NCBI GenBank assembly: GCA_021613535.1
Contig: CP075495.1
Span: 8,494,001 to 8,558,000 of the forward strand
Origin: Adineta vaga
Lineage: Eukaryota > Rotifera
DNA: 64,000 nt
Direction of reading: 5' to 3'
Part shown: one piece after another, positions 1 to 11,565 of the stretch
Position numbering within the stretch: the stretch's first letter is position 1
Layout: every line of letters starts with the position of its first letter
The notes under the pieces: generated by a model
Told to the model about the DNA's origin: nothing
Database searches by the model: none
Seen by the model: the letters and a program-made list of their open reading frames with translations, nothing else
Made by a program: the position numbers and the translations under genes

Positions 1-1653
1 TGAATATGAACGATCTTCAGTTAAATCTGTTCGTTTCATTTGTTTACGTTTTTCTAACATTTCTTCGAACATTTGTTTCGATGCTACAATAAGAAATAAT
101 ACGAATAATTCTTTCCATGAAATATTTTTCTCACACTTACGATTATCATCAGATGATGTGTTATTCTCAAATGAATGTTTATGATCGGCAAGATAAATTT
201 TACTATTTTCTGGTAAATGACCAACAATTGTTTCCCATCCAATATCATTAATTATCGGCAATCGAAAATGTGCTCCCATACCGGAACGTATCACTTTTGG
301 ATCCCAAATATCTACACAACCTTTGATTGCAAGCAGACGATCACAACCTACAGCAGCACATGTTCGAATTATTGTTCCCATATTACCAGGATCACGAACA
401 TTATCACAGATAACAGTTATTGGAAGAGTAATGCGTTGTTGAAATGGACAAGAATCTGGTTGTGGCATGGCAAATATTGCTATAACAGAAGTAAGTATGA
501 TATCGTGAGTGAATTTCTTTTTTGCATACACTTACCCATAATACCTTGACTTGTTTGTACATCGGACCAAGTACGAAATGCACTTGATGATACTTGATAA
601 ACAGTAAAATTTAGATCTGTCGTTGAGAAATCAATTGTCTAAACAGAAAATAGAAGCAATGATTGACATGCAGTTGTCCTAAAGATGTTTCGAGTAAAAC
701 TCTATACGATAATATGTTTATATGAATCGTTTGCTTTCCTTTCCTGTGATGGTAACAGTCAAAATATCTTTCTACTGATTCATATCTATAGCTTAATTCT
801 AATAATGTACCAGCTTCCACTATTTATTTACATAAGTTCTTTTTCTTTCTTGGTATTTGTCAGTAAACAAAACACTACATATACGATATCTCTTGTGTCT
901 ACGGATTGTATATTGCTAAGAAATGAACAGTCGTATCTACTGCGGTTACGCGACGAAACTTATTTGTCTCGATAGGATAATCTGATCACTCTTAGAAACA
1001 ATTTCAAAGAAAATTTACATCTAGAATTTGTCGATCAGTAGTAAATATCGTGAGAAGATCAGCACCAGCTTGAATTGCATCAGCAACTAAACGTTTGCCT
1101 TCCAATAATACGTAACCTTTTTTGTAACGTTCCTGTCGATTTTTTGCTTTTATTATTCGATTACTAAAATTTAAGACAAAAAAAGATACAATAATCAGTA
1201 AAATACAACGATGGTTTTACCTAAATCGAATATCATTATCTTTTAATTGAATAATATGTTGTAATGGGTTTTTTATTGTAGCTATTTCATCAAGAAAAGC
1301 TGGATCTTTCGATATATCTTCTCGTAATGGATCGAAACGATTATATATTGCTTCCAAATTTTCATTAGATAGTATTCTGGCTAAATATATAGTCCACATC
1401 AGATTTGTTGATGAAAAAAATTATCAAACTCCATCATGCCTGCTTTATCACCCAAATTCTTGATTTGTGCTATTGGATTGACAGTATTCTTTCGTTGTTT
1501 GGTATTGGAATCGATTTTTTTCACTTTTCGTGAACGAATTTCTGTTGCATGACGAAGGACGATTGATGAAGGAGTTATTGGTGTAATCAATCGTGATTGT
1601 TTTGATAATAACAAATGTGAGAATAACAGACGATTATATCGAATGAAAGACAT
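1..1653 (-). CDS. MRM3: Mitochondrial rRNA 2'-O-methyltransferase, SpoU/TrmH family (MRM3-like), 3' end outside window, one frame break
   Basis: SpoU-family enzymes move a methyl group from SAM to a ribose 2'-OH; MRM3 acts on the mitochondrial large-subunit rRNA. Exons read at about 1653-1221, 1163-1019, 638-536 and 479-1. The N-terminus is basic and Arg/Ser-rich, as expected for a mitochondrial leader. The second exon has the substrate-binding part (GYVLLEGKRLVADAIQAGA), and the last exon has the SpoU motif NVRDPGNMGTIIRTCAAVGC followed by VIRSGMGAHFRLPI. The C-terminal SAM-knot motif lies beyond the left edge. The frame breaks at a run of seven A (plus strand 1414-1420): reading continues in another frame, as if one base were missing, and no intron of normal size explains it. 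MRM1 or a bacterial RlmB-like enzyme are the alternatives; the leader and the exon order favour MRM3. Confidence 0.82.
1414..1420 (-). other. Apparent 1-bp frame break in MRM3 (A7/T7 run)
   Basis: In the minus-strand frame the first exon reads GMMEFDNFFHQQI and stops. With eight instead of seven T it would read on as FFSSTNLMWTIYLARIL into the next coding stretch. No GT-AG pair flanks the break. It is either a homopolymer error in the assembly or a true 1-bp deletion. Confidence 0.6.
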
Positions 1654-3140
1654 TTTCGAACTAAACGAAACTGGTCAAAACTGAATGCAAAGTAAATAAA
1701 TAACAAAAATGAATGATTCATCGTTGAGATGAAGAACATAGTCAGGTATTTGTATATGGACGAATAGAAAAAAATATATGAGATGATATATGATCTTGAC
1801 CGCTCTCTCCCTCTGTCGACATACTTGTGAATGTGAACGAAAGAAATTTTTGTAACAAGATATGGTTTATTTTTATCATTGAAATAGTTCTAAAGAGTAA
1901 TAAAAAAAGATAATGTTGATATTTGCAAAGTATGAAAATTTCAGTAAGAAAAATAATAACAATCTCTTTTTTCATGCAAATAATAAATCGTGTTTTGTGA
2001 ATATATGTTATATGACAGAATAGTATTATTTGTTAAAGGTGATCTCTATATCATATTGATTGATCACTTTTAAATGATTCTTAAGAGATGCTGTCTCATC
2101 GATTGTGTTATTATAGAAATTTCTTGTTCGAAGCCTCTGGACGACATATAACGCGAAGACTTTTCTACAATCGAACTAGGTTACAGAGCCATTAGTCATA
2201 TTTATTTGCTTGTTAATAATATACTATGACAGATGGTTAAGACAAGTAACTGCAATCGATGTGGATATATATTGTTATACTGGCTATTCGTGTTTAATAA
2301 AAAAAAAAGGTCTAAATCCATCTCATTAGCTTATTTTTTGTTTTCTAAGTTTGAGATTTGAGAAATTAAAATATCATTTTACAATGTATATGTATAAAAA
2401 TGCATCTATATCTACGATTTTAATATTTTGGTTCTTTATTTGATAGAAATGTTTTGAACAACAGAGCTGGTTAAAATCTCAATTAAATCATTCAAATGTA
2501 AATGATGTTTTTCAAGAACAGAACATCTAATGATTGATTAAAATTGAATTATAAACTATTTTAATGAATAAGACACGAGAATATTGCGTAGTTCTTTGTC
2601 ATATTATCTTATATTCAATTACAGTAGTTCGTTATCAGATATATGAAAATTGTGGATAGTCTTGCTCAGTATGCTGTTGTCAAGTATACAGGTTGATATG
2701 CTTTCAAACAAGCATAACAGGCACATGGATGTTGCACATAAACGACGATTTATTTCGCTTATAATGATCATTTTTCTTTATGCGAAATAGTTTTTGGTGT
2801 CAATACTATATTCCTACAAGATCTTGATCATATCGTTGGCAAAAATTGTGTTTTTTTTCATAGATAAGATAAAAACCCTTATATATTTCTTTATTATTAC
2901 ATACATATATATCGCACACACATACACACACATTTCAGTTTCGATGAAAAAAAAGAAATCAAGTCAATTTCATCTACATGCTCACAGCGATATACAAGAG
3001 AAAAAGAATAGAAGGAAAAAAATAGGAAAAAGAACATCTAAGAGATATACAAATTCATATATACGTTAAGAGAAGAAAAAAATGAACGAAACAGATGCAT
3101 TAGAAAAGAAAATATTTTCCATTTTATGTCATGTCAACAA
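1654..3140. other. Gene-free stretch between MRM3 start and kinesin 3' end
   Basis: About 1.5 kb. It has short AT-rich open frames on both strands but no frame with domain-like composition or consistent splice sites. It should hold the MRM3 promoter (right of 1653) and the kinesin 3' UTR (left of 3141). Nothing else was seen. Confidence 0.6.
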
Positions 3141-6100
3141 TTATTGATTCGAATTTACACGACTACGCAATTTATAACGTCGTTTAGGAGTTTGTTTTCT
3201 CATAGCTAACGACGGTTTTTGTAAGATAGTAATAGGACTAGCAGGTGCTGGTGACGATGGACCACACCCTACACCAGCTGAGCTTGTTTTCAATTGATTA
3301 ATAATACGATTCGATGCTGTAAAAGAAAATAACAACGAGAAATATTAATCAAAATAAGGAGTTGAGAAGAAAAGTTGTGTCTTACGTGGTGTATGACGAA
3401 AGAATGATTGAAGACGTTGAATAGTGGATGGTTTTGGACTCATTGTATTTTGAATTGCTGGTGAAGCAAGAGCAGGTGGTTGAAGATCTACTGGTGATGT
3501 TGTTGATTGAGTACCTAGTTTAGCTGATAACATTGGAGAATCAGCACTGTTTGATTGTGCTAAGGGCCGTTTCTTCAATATTGAAGTACTCTTTGTTTTA
3601 ACTAATCAAATGAAAAGACTTGGGTGAAATTTCATGCCCAACTATTTCATTATACATACCATCTCGTACAAGAGTTGGTGGTGTCGGTTTGCGTTCATCG
3701 TCGAGCTATAATAAAAATAGAACTCTAGTTGAAGAAAATCATTTCCTATGAAACCGATACTCTATCGCATACAAGCTATTTGGCAGTACTATGCATTAAC
3801 TCAGGAGATAGTTACAATGAAAACTAACTGACATTTCAATCTTCCCTTCCTTTATAACTTATTCTTCTAAGAAAATAGTCATAGATATGAATCTTACATT
3901 CGTTTTCGATGGCAGTTTTCTAGTCGAAGGTTTATTAGCTAAACCACTATTGCCTGCTGGTCGATCCGGTGTACCATGTTTGGGTTTCTTGTTATCTTGT
4001 GTATCCTATATAAAATTCAAGGAATTTAGATAGAACAGAGAAGCAAATTCGGGCCACCTCTTCATGAGCACTTCGTTTCGATCGCATTAATCTTGTTGTT
4101 GTCGCTGCTGGTGCTAGTGCAGGTGTTGGTGCAGGTGCAGGTGCAGATGCAGGTGCAGGTGCAGATGCAGGTGCAGGTGCAGGTGCAGTTACTGGTGTAG
4201 CAGCAGGTGCTGGTGAATGAGATAATGAACTAACGATCACAACAGGTTCTTTATTCTTTTCTTCACGTAATTGCAGTAATTCCTTTTGTAATGTATCATA
4301 TTTCGCATGAATCGTTTTCAAATCATGTTTTAATTGTGTTGATTCCTGTTGGATTTTTTCATTTTGATTTTGTTCGGAACGAATCTTTTCATTCAATTGT
4401 TCAATAAGTTTATCTTTTTGAAGTTTATCCACTTTTTCTTGTTCATAGTCATGTTTTAAACGTTTAACTTCTTCATTATACTGAGCTTTGTCATTAAATT
4501 GATCTTGTTCATATTGACGATTTTGTTCGAGAGTTGTATTATATTCAGTATTTAAACTATCAAATTTTTGTTGAAGAGTTTTCAAACGTGAACGTAATGT
4601 ATCATTATCTTGATTTGTTTGTTGGTATTTCTTCGAAAGATCATGATATTTTTTTTCGATTTCATGATGTTTTCCTTTCATTTGTTTAGTATTTTCTTGT
4701 TCAGAAACAATTGTTTTATTTAATAATTCAATTTGTTGATTAACCTAAAATATGATTGAAAAGATTCGAAATGAAACATATGCGAATACTTACAGATTGT
4801 CTTTCTTTATTCAGTCGAGTAAGTTGTTCTCGTTGATGAAGAATATATTGAATAGTTTTAGTACGTTCTTCACTAGAATATGAAGGAAAAAAGAAATAAA
4901 TCTAATGAGTTAGAAAATGAAAATATACTGTCGTTCAAGAAGATATAATCGACGATTTGCTGCTTGTTTTTGTAAAAGATCCATAGCTTTTTTGGTACAG
5001 TACTTCCAATAGTATATCTATGAAAGAAGAGATTCTTATATCATCTAGTTCTAACTTCTAGTATCTATTATAATATATATGCAATTAGTTTTGATGTTAG
5101 ATTCAGTTTAAATACTTCATTTTAGATAGAAAAAGTTATCATTCAAATAAACTTACCGATTGAATATCAATTGGTACACCTGCTTCATCAAGCATTACAT
5201 CTGAAATAATTTTCATTCTAAATGAATATTTTTTTCCTGAATAACTCTTACCATCTTGTTCTTCGACATCTTCACTATCGATGGTTTGATGATTTTTCTT
5301 TTTTCCTTGACCAATTGGACGTCCACCTTGACCTAATCGTTTTGGTCCTTTAATTTTTGATTCAACCACTAGTTTCTTTTGTGGTGGTTCCACTGGTACA
5401 ATAATTGTCTACAAGAACAATTCTTCATCTTTCCTTAATCAGTATTTAAAGTCAACATACTTTTTGTGCTAGTGCACTAAATTTTAATAAATCATTTGTT
5501 TGTGAAATGAATGTAGCACATGGATTGACATTACAACAAATAATAGTTCGACCACGACCAATGAAAAATGGTCGAAATATACTTGTTAATACACTATTTC
5601 GATATGGTAATAACATTTGTTTTCTAAAAAGAAAATGTTAGTAATCTAAAGATATATTCCCATTTGTTTTATTCATACTTTGCGGTTTGATTTTCATTTA
5701 ATACTCGAATACAATCTTTAAATGTCATTAGCGATGTATTGATATTACATGTTTCAACTAATTGTTTTCCTGTACCAGTAGATGGTTCATTACCAGCCAA
5801 ATCACAAATATCTGTATAAAGAAAAAATTCAACTTCTCTGAAAATATAATCTTTAAGATAATCCTACACATATGACTCATTGTTGGTTCTTCTTCGAATT
5901 CATCAAATGTAATTAATGTAATACAAAGTACAGCATGTGAACGTGATGATGCTTCATTTAAATCTGTTTTTGATGTTGCACGATTTGCATAACCAAATCG
6001 TATTGTATCTTCAGCTTCTTTTAAATCAAAAACAGGTATTTGAACAAGATCTTTGATTATTGTTGATTCACTATTTTGCATTAAACGTAATGGTTTACGT

Positions 6101-7048
6101 TTTTTCATTGCACTTGGTTTAACAAGTAAATCAAGAACATTTTCATTGTATAATTCGAAGAAGGATATCCAAACAGAATAGTGTTCATCTGAAAGATTTC
6201 GGAGAAAAAAAAAGGAAATAATTAGCAAAAGAAAATCTCTTGTTTTACCTTCAACTGAATGATCATCGAGAATAGATTGTTGATCTTGAATTATGTTTTG
6301 TAAATGATTTCGACGCTTAAATATTAGAAGAAGAAAAAAAGAGATTATAGTCAATAGTGAGAAGTTAAAGTACTTACATGATCATCTTTATCATCTTTAA
6401 ATATATATTTACGATAATTAATTTCATCTTGAAGATTATTCATATTTGTTTGAACTAAATTTTCTAAACCATCTGGTTTATAGAGCACTTTTGTATCAAT
6501 ATTATAACCAACATGTAGAAAGATTCGTTGTAAACACTGAGGAATAAGACCAGGATCTTTTGGTGTACCGAACATTGTATGCGTTTTACCTTAGAAGAAA
6601 AATATTGACTACAAATCACATTATAGTCTTAATTCTTACCACTATTTGTAAGACCAAGTGTACACAAGAGCCAATTTGAACCAGTAAATATTTCATCAGT
6701 TGATTGTTCAAGAATTTGTTCAAATAATTCTTGTTGTGTACAATTATGATCAAAGATCCGTGTTACCTATAAATACGAATAGATTAGTTCATCTTTGCAA
6801 ATTTATTGTACCTCATATTCGTTGTAAGATGTTTGTGCTGGTCGTATATTATTCGTTGCTGTTGGATAAAGTTTAACTGCAATACGTTTTTCATCTCGAA
6901 TACAAAGCATATTTTGATTTTCACCACGAGCAAGTTCATCGCCAATAAATGGTCGAATACGAACATAGACATTTACCGGTGGTTCAGCACGACGAATGTT
7001 GGTAGTTTCATTATTAGCATTTCCTATTGTTGTCGTATCTGTCGACAT
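3141..7048 (-). CDS. Kinesin-6 family motor (KIF20/KIF23-like)
   Basis: A plus-end microtubule motor of the family that works at the central spindle and in cytokinesis. The motor domain is spread over many short exons: start near MSTDTTT, VYVRIRPF, P-loop GLTNSGKT (split by an intron after NSG), a family-typical insertion in loop 6, WISFFELYNENVLDLL, switch I NEASSRSH, and switch II as DLAGNEP rather than DLAGSE. NINTSLMTFKDCIRVL and LLPYRNSVLTSIF complete it. The insertion and the GxTNSGKT P-loop resemble KIF20A, while the basic tail is also KIF23-like. Behind the motor come a roughly 230-residue coiled coil (about 4250-4740), an Ala-Pro repeat tract (about 4100-4215) and a Ser/Pro-rich basic tail ending TPKRRYKLRSRVNSNQ. 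Estimated length is about 950-1000 residues. Which kinesin-6 subfamily it belongs to is uncertain. Confidence 0.85.
4104..4215 (-). repeat. Imperfect hexamer repeat coding for an Ala-Pro tract in the kinesin tail
   Basis: The plus strand shows repeated gcaggt/gcagat units. On the minus strand they code for PAPAPASAPAPA-type residues directly after the coiled coil. It is in frame and probably length-variable. Confidence 0.85.
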
Positions 7049-7562
7049 CTAGATAAAATATAGAAATAACAATAAAGTAAATCTAAAGATTCGATTGTGT
7101 ATAGAAATGTTTAAACGAAAAATACGAAAAGTATAAATGAAATACACCCGTCCATCTTCATCTTTTAACATAATATACTAGTACTATCTTTCTTCCTTTC
7201 TTCGCGCATTCTCTCGATTACCGCCATTGTATTTATGGGAGAAGTGATCGAATGAAAAAACGACATCTGCTCTACAAATATAACTAAGTGCACGTATATT
7301 TTTTGGGCGCTTTGAATTAACTTTTTTTGTCATTAAAATGAATTCAAACTCATCATCGATGATTGTTCCTTGGCGGCAAAATAATTTTATTGAACAAATA
7401 AACTGTTGACGTGAACCGATTATCTCAGTACAAGAACAAAAGCAGAATAAAAATCAAATTCTACACATTATCGAATGTAAATCTAAGTATACTGTATGAT
7501 CTTATATTTCATTATAATAAAAATATGAATGAACTATTTTACATATTGTCAGGATAAATGCT
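7049..7562. promoter_or_regulatory. Divergent intergenic region, kinesin (-) / Kelch (+)
   Basis: About 510 bp between two outward-reading start codons, so it should contain both promoters. No specific element was recognised. Confidence 0.5.
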
Positions 7563-9292
7563 ATGCAGGTAATCTCTTTTACTAACAAGTATTTTCAATT
7601 TAACGAAATGCATTTTCTAAGCTCAGAATATAATATCGATAGTCTTCGACGAGGCTTTGGACATCTTAAAGATATTCGATATGAAACAATGGAATCAGGA
7701 AAACCTTCTTTGGTAGTACATTCATCTAACGTTAATAAAAATGAAAATGATATTCTTTCTTTTACAAATCTTGCAATGAAAGAATTGAATAAAAGGGAAG
7801 TGAGAAAAAGATTTGCCATTGTTCATACAGAGAAATATATTTATATTATTGGTGGTGCGTAGTATATCTATTTAATTAATTAAACAAAAATATCTTGTCG
7901 ATTGATCTTGCTCGTTTATAGGATATATCTATGATCATCAAATTCCAAGAAGGATAAAACCTTCATTGTGAGAGGATTCTCTATTGCAATAAACTCATAT
8001 GAAATAATTCTTATTTAGCGATTACAAATACGACCTACAAAGTCGCAAATTGAATTTAATACAGGCATTACCAAATGGAGTAAGTCACATCAGTTACACT
8101 ATGCGATATAGTTAAAGAGACTGATGTTGACGACAGATCGATAATTCTCTCTTTTAATAGTCGCTTGGTTTTGGATTATGTTCCGATCTAGATTGTATTT
8201 ATGCAGGTTTGCAAGACAGTTAAATGAGCATTATAATATTTTCATAGATGTGTATTTTCTAGTCGGTGGAAATGATCTAACAAATAAGCCATTAAGTGAT
8301 TGTTATTGTTTAACTATAGAAAATTCCAATGAAACATGGATAAAATTGCCTGATCTTCCAGTGAATGTTTTTTTAAAAAGAAATGAAAGTTAGGACGAAG
8401 GATTCTTTTACTTAGGCACCTACAAGTGGACCAGGTATTGGTGTGTGTAATGGTGAATTACATTGCATCGGAGGTAGTATATCATTATTTTTTCTTACGC
8501 GAATTTGTCTTTCATTAGGATATGATGTTCTCGGAAATCAATTTCTTGCTCATGGTGAATATTTAATACTTCGTTATCCGCAAGATAAACAATGGAAATA
8601 TGCACCTGAAATACATATACCTCGTGCTCGACCATTAGTTTTCATTATTCCAAATAATTCTAAGTCTAGTCAAACTGTATACATCGCTGGTGGTTTCAAT
8701 ATTAATCCAATGAATTATAAACCATATTTAATACGTGAAGTACAATTATTTAATCAAACAACACAACGTTGGCAACATGTAACAACAATTTCAAATTTAC
8801 AATTAACACATGAATTGTCATTTAATAAGAATAAATTATATATAAATGAAACATTTGAGTTACCCAATGAAACACCCAAAACGAACACTATACGATGTTT
8901 TGATCTTGAAAAACATGTTTGGATTGATGGAAAGGATGATAGAAATATTAGAAAAGTGAAAGAAACACAAATGATTTCAACAGATATCGACAGAATAAAA
9001 GAGATCAAAACGAAGCGAAGTGTTCAAGTGAAAAATTACATTTCCGTGTATACATGTATTTTTAAATGTTATTTTATTTACTATTTAGATCGGTAAAGCA
9101 GATCATCGAACAAAAATAAGAATGTCTACTTTAAAGTTTGTTCTCTTTGTTTGTAAAAATGAACAGGATGGTGACTTAGTTAAATATTGTTATAGATCGT
9201 CTAACTTAAATATACAGCAAACCAACGTAAAATCGGATAAGAGCTATTTTCTGAAATCTCAACTCTATGATAAAGTTTGTTCGAATCAGTAA
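7563..9292 (+). CDS. Kelch-repeat beta-propeller protein
   Basis: Multi-exon gene with Kelch-type blades and no BTB or BACK domain in view. It starts at MQVISFTNKYFQFNEMHF. Diagnostic double glycines after hydrophobic strands appear as YIYIIGG, VGGNDLTNKPLSDCYCLTI, LHCIGG and VYIAGGFNINP, each followed by the usual Tyr/Trp spacing (ETWIKLPDLP, KQWKYAPEI, QRWQHVTTI). Introns of about 50-60 nt fit at 7858-7920, 7967-8018, 8076-8160, 8205-8260, 8380-8415 and 8475-8520. The 3' end is unsure: the frame can stop at 9096, or splice at 9028/9088 and end at 9292, which I prefer. Kelch propellers bind proteins, often actin or ubiquitin-ligase substrates; the partner cannot be told from sequence. Confidence 0.75.
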
Positions 9293-10028
9293 AAACTTTT
9301 TATATAAACGAAGATTTCAGAATAAAAATTTTCGAGACTGGTATCCTCTTAATGGCAGTATTCTGTTTACAATATCAATACCATGTTGTTTTAGGTCACG
9401 GTATCGCACCAAAAACTAAAGTAGGTGACACTAACCTACATAAAGACGCTTCTCAAAATAAGGTAACACTATTCTTTTCAAATAAAAAAAAATCATTTAA
9501 TTACTTAGATATCATTCAATGCGAAACGTAATAATATTTCTCTCGCGCAACCATCGAAACAATTGTTGACAAAAATCAAACGTCGTCGATAATTCTAGAT
9601 AATTTAATCTATTTAATATCGTTTTCTTTCTTCTACCGAAAATATTCTTCATTCGCCGTCACAATAAATTTCTCATCGAAAATTCTATGAAAAGCATATT
9701 AGATTTCAAAATGAAAGAGAATTTCTGCTCAATTATTCCATACTATTACCAAAGATAGTCATATCTGCATGAAGTTAAGTAGTCTATTGCATGTTCAGTT
9801 TCAGGAAGTGAAAATCTATTTTAAGATTCATATGCAAAGTATTGTTTGATACTCCAACGCTAGCATTAATTTTCAGATAAATAATCAAAAATTCATTTTC
9901 TTGACATCTTTGTAGGCGAAGATTGGCGTGTACACATACATAAAGTCTCTTGCAATAAAAGAAAAACGAATGAGAAAATAAACTATCAATTACATTCGAC
10001 CAATATTACGATCAATCTAAATTGTATC
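9293..10028. other. Gene-free stretch upstream of the peptide precursor
   Basis: About 740 bp. One short frame (about 9277-9531) has no start context or homology that I can see. It probably includes the promoter of the secreted peptide gene. Confidence 0.5.
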
Positions 10029-10559
10029 ATGAAAAACATCAGTGGTAAAATAAATCAATGAAAACTTGAAGAATCTTATTTGTTTCTTATTCTTTTAGTT
10101 ATCATTCTTTTTCTTACTATTGTATTGATCCAGACAATCATTTCATTTGAAGTAGTCAGGAATGAACTACAATCCGAACCACTTTCTTTTTCTTCAACAT
10201 CGGAAAGAAATGATCCAGAATGTATATCGAAAAAGCTGTTGTCTAATTTCATCAATCGTAATCGACGTGCATCAATATCTCGCCCTTATTTTCAACATTG
10301 GCGAGGATCCCGAGATGAGGATCGTTATGGATCAAAATCATTTTGGGCATATTCACCTCGTTTAGGTAAACGTGCATATAACAATAACTATGACCAACAA
10401 ATGAAACCAGCTGATCTTCAAACATTACTTGCTTTTCTGAATGATAATTTACTTGAACAACCGATTGATATTGTTTATGCTGATTCAACAACAATTTGTT
10501 TTTCGCGATCGATCAATGATGCATTTATTCGAGAAATTCTGGAAAATTTTTCATATTAA
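10029..10559 (+). CDS. Candidate neuropeptide precursor with an SPRL-amide peptide (pyrokinin/PRXamide-like)
   Basis: The 158-residue precursor is obtained by splicing a 16-nt first exon (10029-10044) over a 54-nt GT-AG intron (10045-10098). This gives MKNISVIILFLTIVLIQTII, a good signal peptide of about 22 residues. Residues 84-97 read SKSFWAYSPRLGKR: a PRL followed by Gly (amide donor) and a Lys-Arg cleavage site. An upstream dibasic RR lies at 61-62. The C-terminal PRL-amide is the hallmark of the PRXamide group (pyrokinin/neuromedin-U-like, also small cardioactive peptides ending FPRM). Two cysteines (about 47 and 139) flank the peptide. Only one amidated copy is present. The peptide class is an inference from one short motif; without the GKR site it would be just a small secreted protein. 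Confidence 0.6.
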
Positions 10560-11565
10560 TCAATTTCAATATCGTTTTAATGTAACAAATGAAATGATAA
10601 TTTTGTTTTCTAATCTTGAAAATAAATTAAATATCGATATCTATTCTTTTGGTGCATATTTGAAAGCCTACTCACAATATATTAATCATTTGATTAAGAA
10701 GAGAAAGTTTCTATATGACTGTTATCGAATGTTATAAAAATAGAAAATACGACGTTATTAAAAGGATAATAAAGATGGTATAATTGATCTATAAAAGTCT
10801 TTTTTTAGGTCTATTTTAGGCAAAAAGTAGGTGAAAACATAAAAATACAAAGCTGACTTTTAGTAAGCAAAGAAATTTTTATCGTTCGTCTTAATCATCA
10901 ACAGATGAATGATACCGAACGACACACATTTCACTGACAACTTCACAGCATAAATACATTTCCTTAGTATGTCATGTTAAATAATTTCATCACAAGGATC
11001 AACTTCATTCTATTGTTATATTAATTATGGAAAATTTAAAATTCAATATGGTGCAAACTAGTTTTCATTAAGTATATATATTCTCATTTCCTTAATAGCT
11101 ATTTCCTCTCCTGGAAGAATAACATCTTTTTTACTTTCCTATAAATGAATTCTTTGTTGTTGAAAATTTGAATGAAAGAAGGAACATATCGAAAGTCTGA
11201 ATATGAATGATTCTCTGAAACTATATTGACACATGACGATAAGAATGAATAGTTTGATCACTATTTGACTACTATGACGTAATAGATATGTACAAAAGCG
11301 CCATTGATGATGATGATGATGTCGCTACGATGAGAATAGAAGTACAGAGGCTGCTGCTTAGTAAACATCATTTTTCAATCATGGATAAGTTTTTCGTTTC
11401 AAAAGATTTAATTTTTGTTTGTCTTTAACCATTGACAAGGTAAAATCAATACAATATTTTCTTTCTTCTGCATCTCTATTCCGTTTCAGATAACATACGC
11501 AATATTGCGTGATAATTTAAATAAAGAAGAAACTAAAACCTGTACTTATTAAACTTGTACATCAA
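10560..11565. other. Gene-free stretch upstream of NSUN7
   Basis: About 1 kb. A frame at 10441-10737 overlaps the peptide gene in another phase and looks like a shadow. A short gatgatgatgatgat run sits near 11308. It probably holds the 3' UTR of the peptide gene and the NSUN7 promoter. Confidence 0.5.

Noticed and set aside
2040-2170. Possible tRNA from a gttcgaagcc box near 2128
   Set aside because: No pairing T-stem, acceptor stem or A-box at a fitting distance could be found.
2794-3069. Plus-strand open frame of about 90 codons
   Set aside because: Low-complexity AT-rich and Lys-rich translation, no domain and no splice support; lies in intergenic DNA.
9277-9531. Plus-strand frame with hydrophobic stretch
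   Set aside because: No ATG in good context, no signal peptide layout and no consistent exon joins to the Kelch or peptide genes.
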